From Lachnospiraceae bacterium (GTDB lineage: Bacteria > Bacillota > Clostridia > Lachnospirales > Lachnospiraceae): a stretch of DNA of 57,791 nt. The stretch covers positions 1 through 57,791 of the forward strand of contig JAFTEC010000083.1 in NCBI GenBank assembly GCA_017453865.1, written 5' to 3'. Of this stretch, positions 17,350-25,870 are shown one piece after another (position 1 is the first letter of the stretch; each line of letters opens with the position of its first letter). Under the pieces are notes generated by a model, which saw only the letters and a program-made list of their open reading frames with translations, did no database searches and was not told the DNA's origin. A program made the position numbers and the translations under genes.

Positions 17350-17688
17350 TCAGTCGCCGGAATTTCCGATGTGCTTGAAGAGATATTCAAGTACATCCGG
17401 GGTGAATTTCTTGGCACTTATTCCAACGGTATAGGTGCCGTCATCGCGCTTTACCATACGTGCAACGGTAGCGTACATGATAACAGTATCCGCAACGATG
17501 ATGATGTCCTTATTGGCTATATCCGGCCGGTCATCCTTCATCCAGAGTCCCATACCCCGGGGACTCGCATCCTCCACCATCACGTACAGGGTTTCGCCGG
17601 TGTCACAGAGCACGATAACGCTCGGTGCCTTGAACTCGACTCTCCCTATCTTACGCTTGTCGCTGGTTACTTCTGCCTCCAATGTCAT
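17350..17688 (-). CDS. PilZ-domain protein
   Basis: 112 residues, a single small domain. The PilZ c-di-GMP binding pattern is visible: RKIGR (RxxxR) near residue 12 and DASPRGMGL (DxSxxG) near 40, correctly spaced. It probably binds c-di-GMP and acts through a partner. The gene lies 43 bases downstream of the giant surface protein gene, on the same strand, with no terminator between them, so c-di-GMP control of that surface protein is a reasonable inference. Confidence 0.75.
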   Translation of the reverse strand: MTLEAEVTSDKRKIGRVEFKAPSVIVLCDTGETLYVMVEDASPRGMGLWMKDDRPDIANKDIIIVADTVIMYATVARMVKRDDGTYTVGISAKKFTPDVLEYLFKHIGNSGD

Positions 17689-17731
17689 TTAAGTGTACCT
17701 CCTCCTAAATTCTGTTACCCCATACCTTTCT

Positions 17732-20700
17732 TTATCTTCCCTGCTTTGCGGCCTCCTCTTCCTTCCTCTTTCTGTGATCCATATACATCTTGACCCCTGT
17801 TGCACCGAGGATAAGGATCAGCAGCCACCATCCGAAGGGAATGCTTGCCTTAACGTCATCATTGAGAACCATGCTTCTGTCGAAGGTTCCGTTCTCCACG
17901 GCCTCAACGACGGGTGCAAGTCTCTCTCCGAGTACCTGAGCTACAGGATTTGCCCTGTCTCCGAGAACCTCTGATGTGACTCCGCCTGCAGCCTCTTCAA
18001 CTGCTCCTGCGGGTGCTGCTGCGTCCCCGAGTACCTCTCCTGCGGGGGTGCCGGCATCTTCGAGTACTGCTCCGCCGTCAACCGCTCCGCCGCCTGCTTC
18101 CAGAGTTACAGTCTCTCCGATAGCTGCCGGTGCTCCTGCATCAGTAAATGCACCGTCCGCCGTTCCGGTGTAAGTGGTAACTGCAACGGGTGTGCCGGGG
18201 GCAGCCGTCTCAGCCGCTGCAACTCCCGTAGCTCCGGCATCTGCTGCGGGTGCTCCTGTATCAGCTGCCGCAGATCCGTCAACCTCAGAGGCTGCTGTGT
18301 CATCATCTCCGCCGCCTGAGCTGGATCTTGTCCTCGTTCTGCTGCTGGTAGTTGTTGTTGTTGTACTCTCACCGCCGCCGGCGGGAGGAGCTACGCTGTC
18401 GCCACCGGAACCATTTCCGCTGCCGCTGTCGGAATCTGAAGGATCATTGTCTCCGATGACGGGAGTGTTGTCCGTTGATGCCGACTTCACCTTAAAGCCA
18501 CTCTCAATTATTTTATCTATCTCGGCCTTAAGATTCTCCAGATCTCCCTTTACTTCTTCATACTTTGTGTTTGCATCATTATACTTTTGCTGAGCCTCTG
18601 CAAACTCATCCTCAAGCTGTTTGATCTTCGCAGTACTTACAGACTGCTCATAGCTGGCATTCACAAGAGCCTCTGCTGCATCATTTACTCTCTGCTGGGC
18701 ATATTCCGCAGTCTTCTGGATCTTCATCATCTTCCCGTATTCTACAACGGCAGCGGCATATTCCTTAACTGCCTTCGCATAGGAAAGATCCGTATTCAGA
18801 TCATCAAACATGCTCTGATAAGCATTTTCGTCGATATAACGTGATCCCTCATCAAATTTCCCTCCCAGACTGAGCTGTCCGTCCGCGCCGGTATTGCTGA
18901 CTACTACGATGTTTTTCACAATGGAGGTATTCTTTAATCCCGACTGATCCAGAACATGTTCACCGTTTTCATCCAAAGCAAGATAATCAAAGTAGAATTT
19001 TTTGGTTTCATCCCCGATCTTATACGTGATCTCACCATAATTATTCTCTGAACCCTGGCCGGTTCTCCACCAAACCGATCCGTCACTATTCCGCTTTACG
19101 TCCATAGTAACAGTGGACAGATCAACGCCCTGCTCCTTCAGCTCCTGCATAAGCTTATACTGGGTAAGAAGCGATGCCAGCTCTCTGAATTCTATATAGC
19201 TCTCCTGAATGTTGTTGCCTTCTTTAACCTTTACATTACCAACCGTCTCCTGCTGAATCTTTATCTTCTCGATCAGAGAAGAAAGTACATTGTAGCTATT
19301 ACTGATAGCTTCATATCCGGTATTTGCCTTTTCTGCGCTTGCCTTTGCGGCATCATATGCTTTCTGTACTCTATCCTTATAGGCTTCATCAGTTTCATCT
19401 TCGCCCTTGCTGCCTGCCAGTATTTCCCGAATGGTATCCGCATTGTTATTCAGATCATTCATGGCTTCAACAGCCTTGTATGCGGCTTCGGCAGCTGTAA
19501 AGGAAGTATTTACTTCGTTAAACCTGGCATTTGCTTCATCAAGCTTATTGCCTGCCTCAGTCACTTTTCCTTCAGCCTTGGTAATATTATCGCTTAAGTT
19601 CTGCAGATTAGTCTTGGAGGTATTATAGCCATCAAGATAGCCGATCAGATCCAGTTTTTTATCCTCACTATCACCGACTGTTATGGATTTTCCTGTGACA
19701 GTCTTACTATCATCCCTGTCCAGCTTAACCTCACCTAAAACCGTATCTGTGTCTTTCCCGTTCTCAACCAGCACGACCTTGTATGTGTCATAATCATTGC
19801 TTAATTTGTCGTTAGGAGTCCCCTGGGCATCATATTTCATCCAATTGAAAATAAGACTCTTTTGTTCACCGGACTTTGTTGTATAATTTACTGTTATTCC
19901 TCCGTCTATCTTCTTTCCGATGCTGGTTACAATACCGGTCTTTTTGTCAATCGAAGGTTGGTTATCTTTATCAACCTCAATGGACTCCGCTTCTGCATCT
20001 TCATTGTCAATGAGATACAGCTTTGCAAAATAGAAGGCCAAAGCACGATTTTTCCCCCAATTGTCCTCCACATTTGTCAATTTGCTGTCTATAGTCTCAT
20101 AAATTGATGCATGGACTTCATCATATGTTTCCTGATGCGTGGCGAGAGCCGTATCATAGTTATTCTGCGCTGAGGTCAAGTCGTTCTCTGCTTGCGTCTT
20201 GGCTCCTTCTGCCGTAGACACTTCACTTGCCGCGGTTTCACTCTCAGACTTAGCAGTATTGTATGCCTCTGTGATCGCTTCGGAATTCTTGGCCAGCGTC
20301 TTAACCGCGTCTACTCCCGCCTGTGAATAGTCTGCATCGGCTTCATCCACTTTTTTCTTTGCTTCATCAACAGCGTCAGCCGCTTTTTCTGCATTTGACT
20401 TTGCGTTTTCAACAGCCTTAGCCGCACTGTCAATAGCAGCCTTGATATCCCCATCCAGATTTGAGATGTCGCCGACCGCCTTAATTGTATCTCCTTCTTC
20501 CGTAGCGGAAATGCCATTAGCCTTAAGGAGATCCCTAAAGTTTTCCTTTGCGTCATTCAGAGCTTTATCGGCTTCGCCCTTTGCTTCCTGAGCTTCCGTC
20601 AACTGTGATTCTGCATTGTCAAGTGCCTGTTTTGCTGAACCCAGATCTGTTTTGGCAACATCGATGACTCTGTTTGCTTCTCCAACTGCCTTATCCAGCT

Positions 20701-21769
20701 GAGTCTGTGCCTCAGTCTTTGCAGCATCAGCCGCATCCTTGTCTTCATATCCGGCAGAAGCAGCCTCGGAAACATCCTGTTTTACAGTCACGCCAATATT
20801 GGTATTTACCTCGGTATCTGCTGTCTTAACTGCGTTCTCGGCAGATGGCATTGTCCAATCGTTAAAGACAGCCAGAAACTCATTATTCTCAACTTCCTGA
20901 GCTGCAGCAACAGCAGCAGCATCCACTTTTGCAGCATCAGCAAAAGCTTTATCCACTGCAGCAGAGGCATCCACAATATTATTCAGGCTGCCTGCAGCAT
21001 CAGACAAGGGTTCGCTTACACTCTGATATCCGCCGGTCTCCTCGCCTGTCCCGGCCTGGGCGCCGGCACCTTCTTCAGTGCCTATCGCACCTGCTTCGTT
21101 ATTGATCTCATTTTCTATTACTCCGGTAGCATCTGTAGGCGAAGCACCAAGCAATTCCGGAACGTTAACTGCCTCATCTCCTGAAGCTCCGGTTATCTCC
21201 GGAACGTTAACAGACTCGTCACCTGCAGCCTCACCGCCGGCAGCTTCTTCGCCACCGCCAGCAGATTCTCCGCTTCCGCCGTCAAATACTTCTCCGCCGC
21301 CAGTGGACTCTTCGCTTCCGCCGTCGTAGGATTCTTCTCCGCCGCCATCATATGATTCTTCACTTCCGCCGTCGTAGGATTCTTCTCCACCGCCATCATA
21401 TGACTCTTCGCTTCCGCCGTCATCATAAGACTCTTCACCGCCGTCGGATTCGCCATCATCACCGGACTCGTCTCCGCCGCCTTCTTCGTCCCTTACCTCA
21501 TCGGCAGCATCTTCTACATCATCATGAGAGCTTTCCACATCATCCGTGTGCTCGCTGTGATCCTCGTGATCGTCATGGCTGTCGCTGTCGTGGCTGTCGC
21601 TGTCATGGCTGCCGCTGTCACTGCTCTCGCTGTGGCTGGAGCTTCCGCTGTCTCCGCCGCCCTCACCGTCATCGGCAAAAGCGGTAACTGTTGGCATCAT
21701 CGCCATAGCTGCCGCGAGCCCTATTGTTATTGCTTTCAATACCTTCCTGCTGACTTCTGTGTTCTTCAT
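17732..21769 (-). CDS. Giant surface protein, coiled-coil, C-terminally anchored
   Basis: 1345 residues from the ATG at 21769, which follows a strong purine-rich ribosome-binding site; an in-frame ATG at 21808 is less likely. A signal peptide (ends about AFADD) leads to a Ser/His/Asp tract, then at least five degenerate EESYDGG units. Two long Ala/Glu-rich coiled-coil stretches each lead into a beta-rich segment of about 100 residues; the two segments look alike (see findings). A Gly/Ser/Thr/Ala-rich stalk with VLGD and VLGER motifs leads to one transmembrane helix (FGWWLLILILGATGVKMYM) and a basic tail. There is no LPXTG. Function unknown; extracellular display is strongly implied. Confidence 0.85.
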   Translation of the reverse strand: MKNTEVSRKVLKAITIGLAAAMAMMPTVTAFADDGEGGGDSGSSSHSESSDSGSHDSDSHDSDSHDDHEDHSEHTDDVESSHDDVEDAADEVRDEEGGGDESGDDGESDGGEESYDDGGSEESYDGGGEESYDGGSEESYDGGGEESYDGGSEESTGGGEVFDGGSGESAGGGEEAAGGEAAGDESVNVPEITGASGDEAVNVPELLGASPTDATGVIENEINNEAGAIGTEEGAGAQAGTGEETGGYQSVSEPLSDAAGSLNNIVDASAAVDKAFADAAKVDAAAVAAAQEVENNEFLAVFNDWTMPSAENAVKTADTEVNTNIGVTVKQDVSEAASAGYEDKDAADAAKTEAQTQLDKAVGEANRVIDVAKTDLGSAKQALDNAESQLTEAQEAKGEADKALNDAKENFRDLLKANGISATEEGDTIKAVGDISNLDGDIKAAIDSAAKAVENAKSNAEKAADAVDEAKKKVDEADADYSQAGVDAVKTLAKNSEAITEAYNTAKSESETAASEVSTAEGAKTQAENDLTSAQNNYDTALATHQETYDEVHASIYETIDSKLTNVEDNWGKNRALAFYFAKLYLIDNEDAEAESIEVDKDNQPSIDKKTGIVTSIGKKIDGGITVNYTTKSGEQKSLIFNWMKYDAQGTPNDKLSNDYDTYKVVLVENGKDTDTVLGEVKLDRDDSKTVTGKSITVGDSEDKKLDLIGYLDGYNTSKTNLQNLSDNITKAEGKVTEAGNKLDEANARFNEVNTSFTAAEAAYKAVEAMNDLNNNADTIREILAGSKGEDETDEAYKDRVQKAYDAAKASAEKANTGYEAISNSYNVLSSLIEKIKIQQETVGNVKVKEGNNIQESYIEFRELASLLTQYKLMQELKEQGVDLSTVTMDVKRNSDGSVWWRTGQGSENNYGEITYKIGDETKKFYFDYLALDENGEHVLDQSGLKNTSIVKNIVVVSNTGADGQLSLGGKFDEGSRYIDENAYQSMFDDLNTDLSYAKAVKEYAAAVVEYGKMMKIQKTAEYAQQRVNDAAEALVNASYEQSVSTAKIKQLEDEFAEAQQKYNDANTKYEEVKGDLENLKAEIDKIIESGFKVKSASTDNTPVIGDNDPSDSDSGSGNGSGGDSVAPPAGGGESTTTTTTSSRTRTRSSSGGGDDDTAASEVDGSAAADTGAPAADAGATGVAAAETAAPGTPVAVTTYTGTADGAFTDAGAPAAIGETVTLEAGGGAVDGGAVLEDAGTPAGEVLGDAAAPAGAVEEAAGGVTSEVLGDRANPVAQVLGERLAPVVEAVENGTFDRSMVLNDDVKASIPFGWWLLILILGATGVKMYMDHRKRKEEEAAKQGR

Positions 21770-22404
21770 AAGCCTTCCCTCTTCCTCGTATCTTTCTTTC
21801 AACGACACCCTTTAGTTACCGTCCAACCGGGCGGACATTTCCCTTTTTGTATAGCCTAAAAAATAATACAATAAATATCCTCAATTGCCTTCTATTTCAA
21901 AAATGGACAGGTAAACTGAAGATAAATATTCTTATATCTCTTATATCGACAATTCTAACAGATATGTTAGGTAAAATTAATAGAAAAAGAGCAAATAAAA
22001 AAAGATTGTATAAAATTACTTAAACAATTAAGTTTCGACCGTTATTTTTTATTTAAACTTAGTAATCATGAAACGGCTCTGTGAACGCGTACGATCAAAA
22101 GACAGAGCGTTTATTCATTTGAATAGTTAAAAAGCACGAATTCTTCAAACAGTGGCAGGTACATTTTAAGACCCCGTACTCGTCCTATTTACGTTTTATA
22201 AAATGAATTACGCTTCTTTACTTCTTTTTACGTTTCGTATATCAGTTTAAGCCCTTTTACGCTTTTGTCAATTCAGCTGTTTGTCTTCATTTTGCTGATA
22301 TGATATTATTTCAGTGACTTTGTTTCCCCGGAGCCAGTGTACTGTGAAATGAACCTGTCAGTCCACCAGGCCCTCAAAAAACGGAAGGAGCGCTTGGACT
22401 GTAT
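21770..22404. other. 635-base AT-rich divergent intergenic region
   Basis: Separates the surface-protein gene and the PucR-type regulator gene. AT-rich, with no plausible ORF, tRNA or recognised riboswitch. A cluster of TTTACG-like words lies around 22190-22262. The region must hold both promoters, but I cannot assign them with confidence. Confidence 0.5.
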
Positions 22405-23499
22405 ATGATAGCAAATCCCATTATCAAGTCCTGTCTGGACGAATTAAAGGCAATATCAAAGGTGGAGCTTGCCTGCTATGATATAGACGGTACGCTTGCA
22501 GCCACAACAGATAAAGGTCCGGAGGTAAACGCCCTCAGCATACGTTCCTTCCTTGACAGCGGCGCAGATTCGCAGGTTCACGGCGGCTGCCATTTCTTCC
22601 GGGTCACGGATGGGGATATTGCGATCTACGTCGTTGTTACCGAAGGCAGCAGCGAGAATTCTTCACTGACCGGGCGTATGGCCGTAAGCGAGCTTTCACA
22701 TCTTGACCGGGCCTACAGGGATAAATTCGACAAAAACTCCTTCTTCCAGAATCTCCTTCTTGATAATCTTCTCCTTGTGGATATCTACAATAAGGCGAAA
22801 AAGCTCCATATCGACGTTGAAAAGAAGCGTGCGGTCTACATCGTCGAGCAGAAGAACAACGGGAACGGCGACAATATAATCGATGTAATAAAGGGACTTT
22901 TCAGCAGTGCCCACGGCGACTATGTGACAGCTGTGGATGAGAGAGAGGTCATCGTAGTAAAGGAGCTGGAAGCTGATGACAGCCCCGAAGCCATGAAGAG
23001 TATAGCCGCAACCCTTGTTGATATGGTTAATACAGAAGCCCTTGCGGATGTCAGAGTGTCCTATGGGACCGTGGTGCACGAAATAAAAGAGGTCTCAAAA
23101 TCATATAAGGAAGCCCGCATGGCTATGGATGTGGGAAAGATCTTCTATGATAATGAGAACATTTCCGCCTACTCCGAGCTTGGCGTGGGGCGTCTTATCT
23201 ATCAGCTGCCGGAAAATCTCTGCAACTTCTTCCTGCATGAGATCTACGGGGACAGGATCCCCTGGCATCTGGATGAGGAAACACTGCAGACCATAGACCG
23301 CTTCTTTGAAAACAACCTGAATATTTCCGAGACCTCCAGACAGCTCTACGTTCACAGAAACACTCTGGTCTACAGGATAGAAAGGCTTCAGAAGACAACA
23401 GGGCTGGACATCCGGAGGTTTGATGATGCCCTGACCCTGAAGATCTCGCTTATGGTCATAAATTATCTCGCTTACCTGAAGAAAAGGAACGGTCTGTAA
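22405..23499 (+). CDS. PucR/CdaR-type transcriptional regulator
   Basis: 364 residues. The C-terminal HTH_30 domain is clear: TIDRFFENNLNISETSRQLYVHRNTLVYRIERLQKTTGLDIRRFDDALTLKISLMV, with the HRNTL.YRI signature of PucR/CdaR activators. The middle (about 140-265) resembles the CdaR GGDEF-like domain (VSYGTVVHEIKEVSKSYKEARMA). The N-terminal sensor domain is not recognised. A GGAAGGAG site lies 14 bases before the ATG, a long spacing. tadA begins at the next base. Possible targets are the divergent surface gene or a sugar-acid pathway elsewhere; neither is shown. Confidence 0.85.
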   Translation: MIANPIIKSCLDELKAISKVELACYDIDGTLAATTDKGPEVNALSIRSFLDSGADSQVHGGCHFFRVTDGDIAIYVVVTEGSSENSSLTGRMAVSELSHLDRAYRDKFDKNSFFQNLLLDNLLLVDIYNKAKKLHIDVEKKRAVYIVEQKNNGNGDNIIDVIKGLFSSAHGDYVTAVDEREVIVVKELEADDSPEAMKSIAATLVDMVNTEALADVRVSYGTVVHEIKEVSKSYKEARMAMDVGKIFYDNENISAYSELGVGRLIYQLPENLCNFFLHEIYGDRIPWHLDEETLQTIDRFFENNLNISETSRQLYVHRNTLVYRIERLQKTTGLDIRRFDDALTLKISLMVINYLAYLKKRNGL

Positions 23500-23979
23500 A
23501 TGCTGCCGGTCGATGAAAAATATATGCGGGAGGCCCTTAAACAGGCAAAAAAGGCCCTTGCGCTAAAGGAGGTTCCCATCGGCTGCGTGATAGTCAGGGA
23601 CGACGGTGTCATAATGGGGCGTGGCTACAACCGGAGGAATACGGACAAGAGCACCCTTTCCCATGCGGAGATATCCGCCATTAAAAAGGCCGTGAAAAAG
23701 GCCGGAGACTGGCGCCTCGAGGACTGTACCATATATATCACACTCGAGCCCTGTCCCATGTGTGCGGGAGCCATAGTGCAGTCAAGGATAAAACGCTGTG
23801 TCTTCGGTGCTTCCTCCCCGAAATCCGGCTGTGCGGGAAGCATACTGAATATACTTGATGAGGAGAGATTCAATCATCAGGTGGAAACTGTGCAGGGTGT
23901 TCTTCAGGAAGAATGTACGGAGATATTGCAAAGCTTCTTTAAGGATTTAAGAGAAAGGCTGAAGGCTTCAGATGAATGA
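23500..23979 (+). CDS. tadA: tRNA-specific adenosine deaminase TadA
   Basis: 159 residues. Converts A34 to inosine in tRNA-Arg(ACG). The zinc and catalytic motifs are HAEISAI (HAE) and PCPMCAGAIVQSRIKRCVFGA (PCxxC); the SPKSGCAGS segment is typical of TadA. Residues 1-10 (MLPVDEKYMREALKQAKKA) match the family N-terminus. The ATG directly follows the regulator stop, and FkbH overlaps its end by 8 bases, so the three genes are co-translated. Confidence 0.95.
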   Translation: MLPVDEKYMREALKQAKKALALKEVPIGCVIVRDDGVIMGRGYNRRNTDKSTLSHAEISAIKKAVKKAGDWRLEDCTIYITLEPCPMCAGAIVQSRIKRCVFGASSPKSGCAGSILNILDEERFNHQVETVQGVLQEECTEILQSFFKDLRERLKASDE

Positions 23980-25747
23980 ACTTCTAAAGGAATCCACCCA
24001 CAAACTGATAAAGCTCGCGAACCGGCTTATCAAAGCTCCCGATAATTATTCACGGGCAAGAAAAAGCGCTTCTTATAAAAAGCTGAAGATAGCTGTTCTC
24101 GGCTCTTACTCTATACAGCACTTTGTAAAGCTTCTCCGGCTTTTTCTGGACTATGAAAATATTATCGCCGATATTTACGAGGGTGAATATGGCGGCATAA
24201 ATATGGATGTACTGGATCCGGCTTCACCTCTCTACTCCTTTGAACCCGCTTTCGTTATCCTCCTTTTAAGACATAATGATTTTCGTTTTCAGGATGAATG
24301 CGGGCTTAAGGAAGCCATAGAGTATACGGATAATATATTTTCCCATATTTCAAAGATCGATGGTGTAACCGTTTTTATCTCAAATATTGCTCTTCCTCCC
24401 GAACGCCCCTGGGGTACTCTGGAAGCGGATTACGCTCATACTTCCCGTTCCCTTATGCAGAAATACAATTTGCATTTAACGGAACATCACCCCGGCAATG
24501 TGCGGATACTTGATATGGAGTATCTGTCCTCACTGAAGGGGAAGGAGAGCTGGTTTGACGACACCGCCTACTTCCTCACGAAGCAGGGCTTCAATATGGA
24601 TTACCTGAAGGATGTGGCAGCGGAGGTCACGAAAATGATACTTCCGGATCTGGGAATGGTACGCAAGTGTCTCGTTCTGGATCTGGATAATACCCTCTGG
24701 GGCGGCATAGTTGGTGACGACGGTCCCGAGGGAATAAACGTCGACCCTAATGATCCTGCGGGCGAAGCCTTCCGTGCATTTCAGAGCTACATTCTTTCCC
24801 TGAAAAAGAGAGGCGTACTCATTGCAGTCAATTCCAAGAATGATGAGGATATCGCGAAAGAGCCCTTTGAGAAAAATCCTAACATGATCCTGAAGCTTTC
24901 CGACATAGCCTGCTTCACGGCAAACTGGTCTGATAAGGCCGGCAACATGGCCTACATCGCAAAGCAGCTTAATATCGGGATGAACAGCCTCGTTTTCTTT
25001 GACGACAATCCGGCGGAAAGAGAGATGATCCGCCGCTTCTGTCCTGAGATACTCGTGATCGATGTGCCTGATGCTCCGGAAAACTATGTGCAGACTCTGG
25101 ACCGGGCTGATCCCTTTGAATGGACTGTTATCACAAAAGAAGATATGAACCGCTCGGATTCCTATCAGGAAAACCGGAAAAGAGAGGAGATGGCCGCATC
25201 CTTTGTTGATTATAAGGAATACCTGAAAGCCCTCGAAATGAAAGGACGTACCGGGATCGTCGGTGAAAAGGAGGCTGAGAGATTCGCACAGCTTACCAAT
25301 AAGTCAAATCAGTTCAATCTGCGCACTATGCGGTACTCCGACGGAGAAATAAGGAAAATGATGTCAGCAGACGATACACGTCTCATCTTTGTATCACTAT
25401 CCGATAAGTTTACGGAGTACGGTATCATTTCCTGCATCGTACTAAAGAAAAGCTCCGGCGTACCGGAGCTTGGAAATACTGATTGTTTCATTGAGAACTG
25501 GTGTATGTCCTGCCGCGTTCTGAAAAGAGGCGTGGAGAACTTTGCCTTCAAAGCAGTATGCGATGCCGCCCGGGAAATGGGATGCTCACGTCTCGTCGGC
25601 GAATATATAAGAACCCGGAAAAATGGCATGGTTGAGGGGCTCTACGCCTCCCTCGGCTTTTCTCCGATGGAATATCCCGGCCGTGTTCTCTATGAATATG
25701 ATCTGGCAAAAACAACAGAGACGGACGGTGTTATACTGTCATCCTGA
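23972..25747 (+). CDS. FkbH-like HAD-IIIC phosphatase/acyltransferase-like protein
   Basis: 591 residues. The N-terminal about 200 residues resemble an SGNH-type domain (LKIAVLGSYSIQHF at the start). A HAD-IIIC domain begins KCLVLDLDNTLWGGIVGDDGPEGI near residue 230 and includes NSKNDEDIAKEPF and LVFFDDNPAEREMIR. The C-terminal about 150 residues are GNAT-like (RLIFVSLSDKFTEYGIIS). This order defines FkbH-like proteins, which load glyceryl units on an acyl carrier protein in polyketide and some glycan pathways. A free-standing ACP gene lies at 36.1 kb, but no polyketide genes are present. The final codons and stop lie in the start of an intergenic repeat. Confidence 0.85.
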   Translation: MNELLKESTHKLIKLANRLIKAPDNYSRARKSASYKKLKIAVLGSYSIQHFVKLLRLFLDYENIIADIYEGEYGGINMDVLDPASPLYSFEPAFVILLLRHNDFRFQDECGLKEAIEYTDNIFSHISKIDGVTVFISNIALPPERPWGTLEADYAHTSRSLMQKYNLHLTEHHPGNVRILDMEYLSSLKGKESWFDDTAYFLTKQGFNMDYLKDVAAEVTKMILPDLGMVRKCLVLDLDNTLWGGIVGDDGPEGINVDPNDPAGEAFRAFQSYILSLKKRGVLIAVNSKNDEDIAKEPFEKNPNMILKLSDIACFTANWSDKAGNMAYIAKQLNIGMNSLVFFDDNPAEREMIRRFCPEILVIDVPDAPENYVQTLDRADPFEWTVITKEDMNRSDSYQENRKREEMAASFVDYKEYLKALEMKGRTGIVGEKEAERFAQLTNKSNQFNLRTMRYSDGEIRKMMSADDTRLIFVSLSDKFTEYGIISCIVLKKSSGVPELGNTDCFIENWCMSCRVLKRGVENFAFKAVCDAAREMGCSRLVGEYIRTRKNGMVEGLYASLGFSPMEYPGRVLYEYDLAKTTETDGVILSS

Positions 25748-25870
25748 GGAGCGCAGTCTACGGGGCACTGACGCGCTCAGCGCGTCAATACGTGCCCGAA
25801 AAATGTCCACTGGACATTTTTCCATCCTGAAGGCTTTGCCCGAAGGGTCTGAGCGTCAGCGAAGGATCTT
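25740..25870 (-). repeat. Intergenic repeat, copy A
   Basis: Read on the minus strand it opens with GATCCTTCGCTGACGCTCAG and contains hairpin 1 (AAAAATGTCC-AGT-GGACATTTTT, 25799-25821), then GGGCACGT, hairpin 2 (GACGCGCT/AGCGCGTC, 25770-25786) and CAGTGCCCCG, ending CTCAGGAT. It fills the gap between the convergent FkbH-like and ABC ATPase genes. Copy B at 41618-41730 has the same order. Confidence 0.85.

Noticed and set aside
21190-21460. CRISPR-like array in the repetitive DNA
   Set aside because: The periodicity is coding repetition (EESYDGG units) in the surface protein, without spacers.
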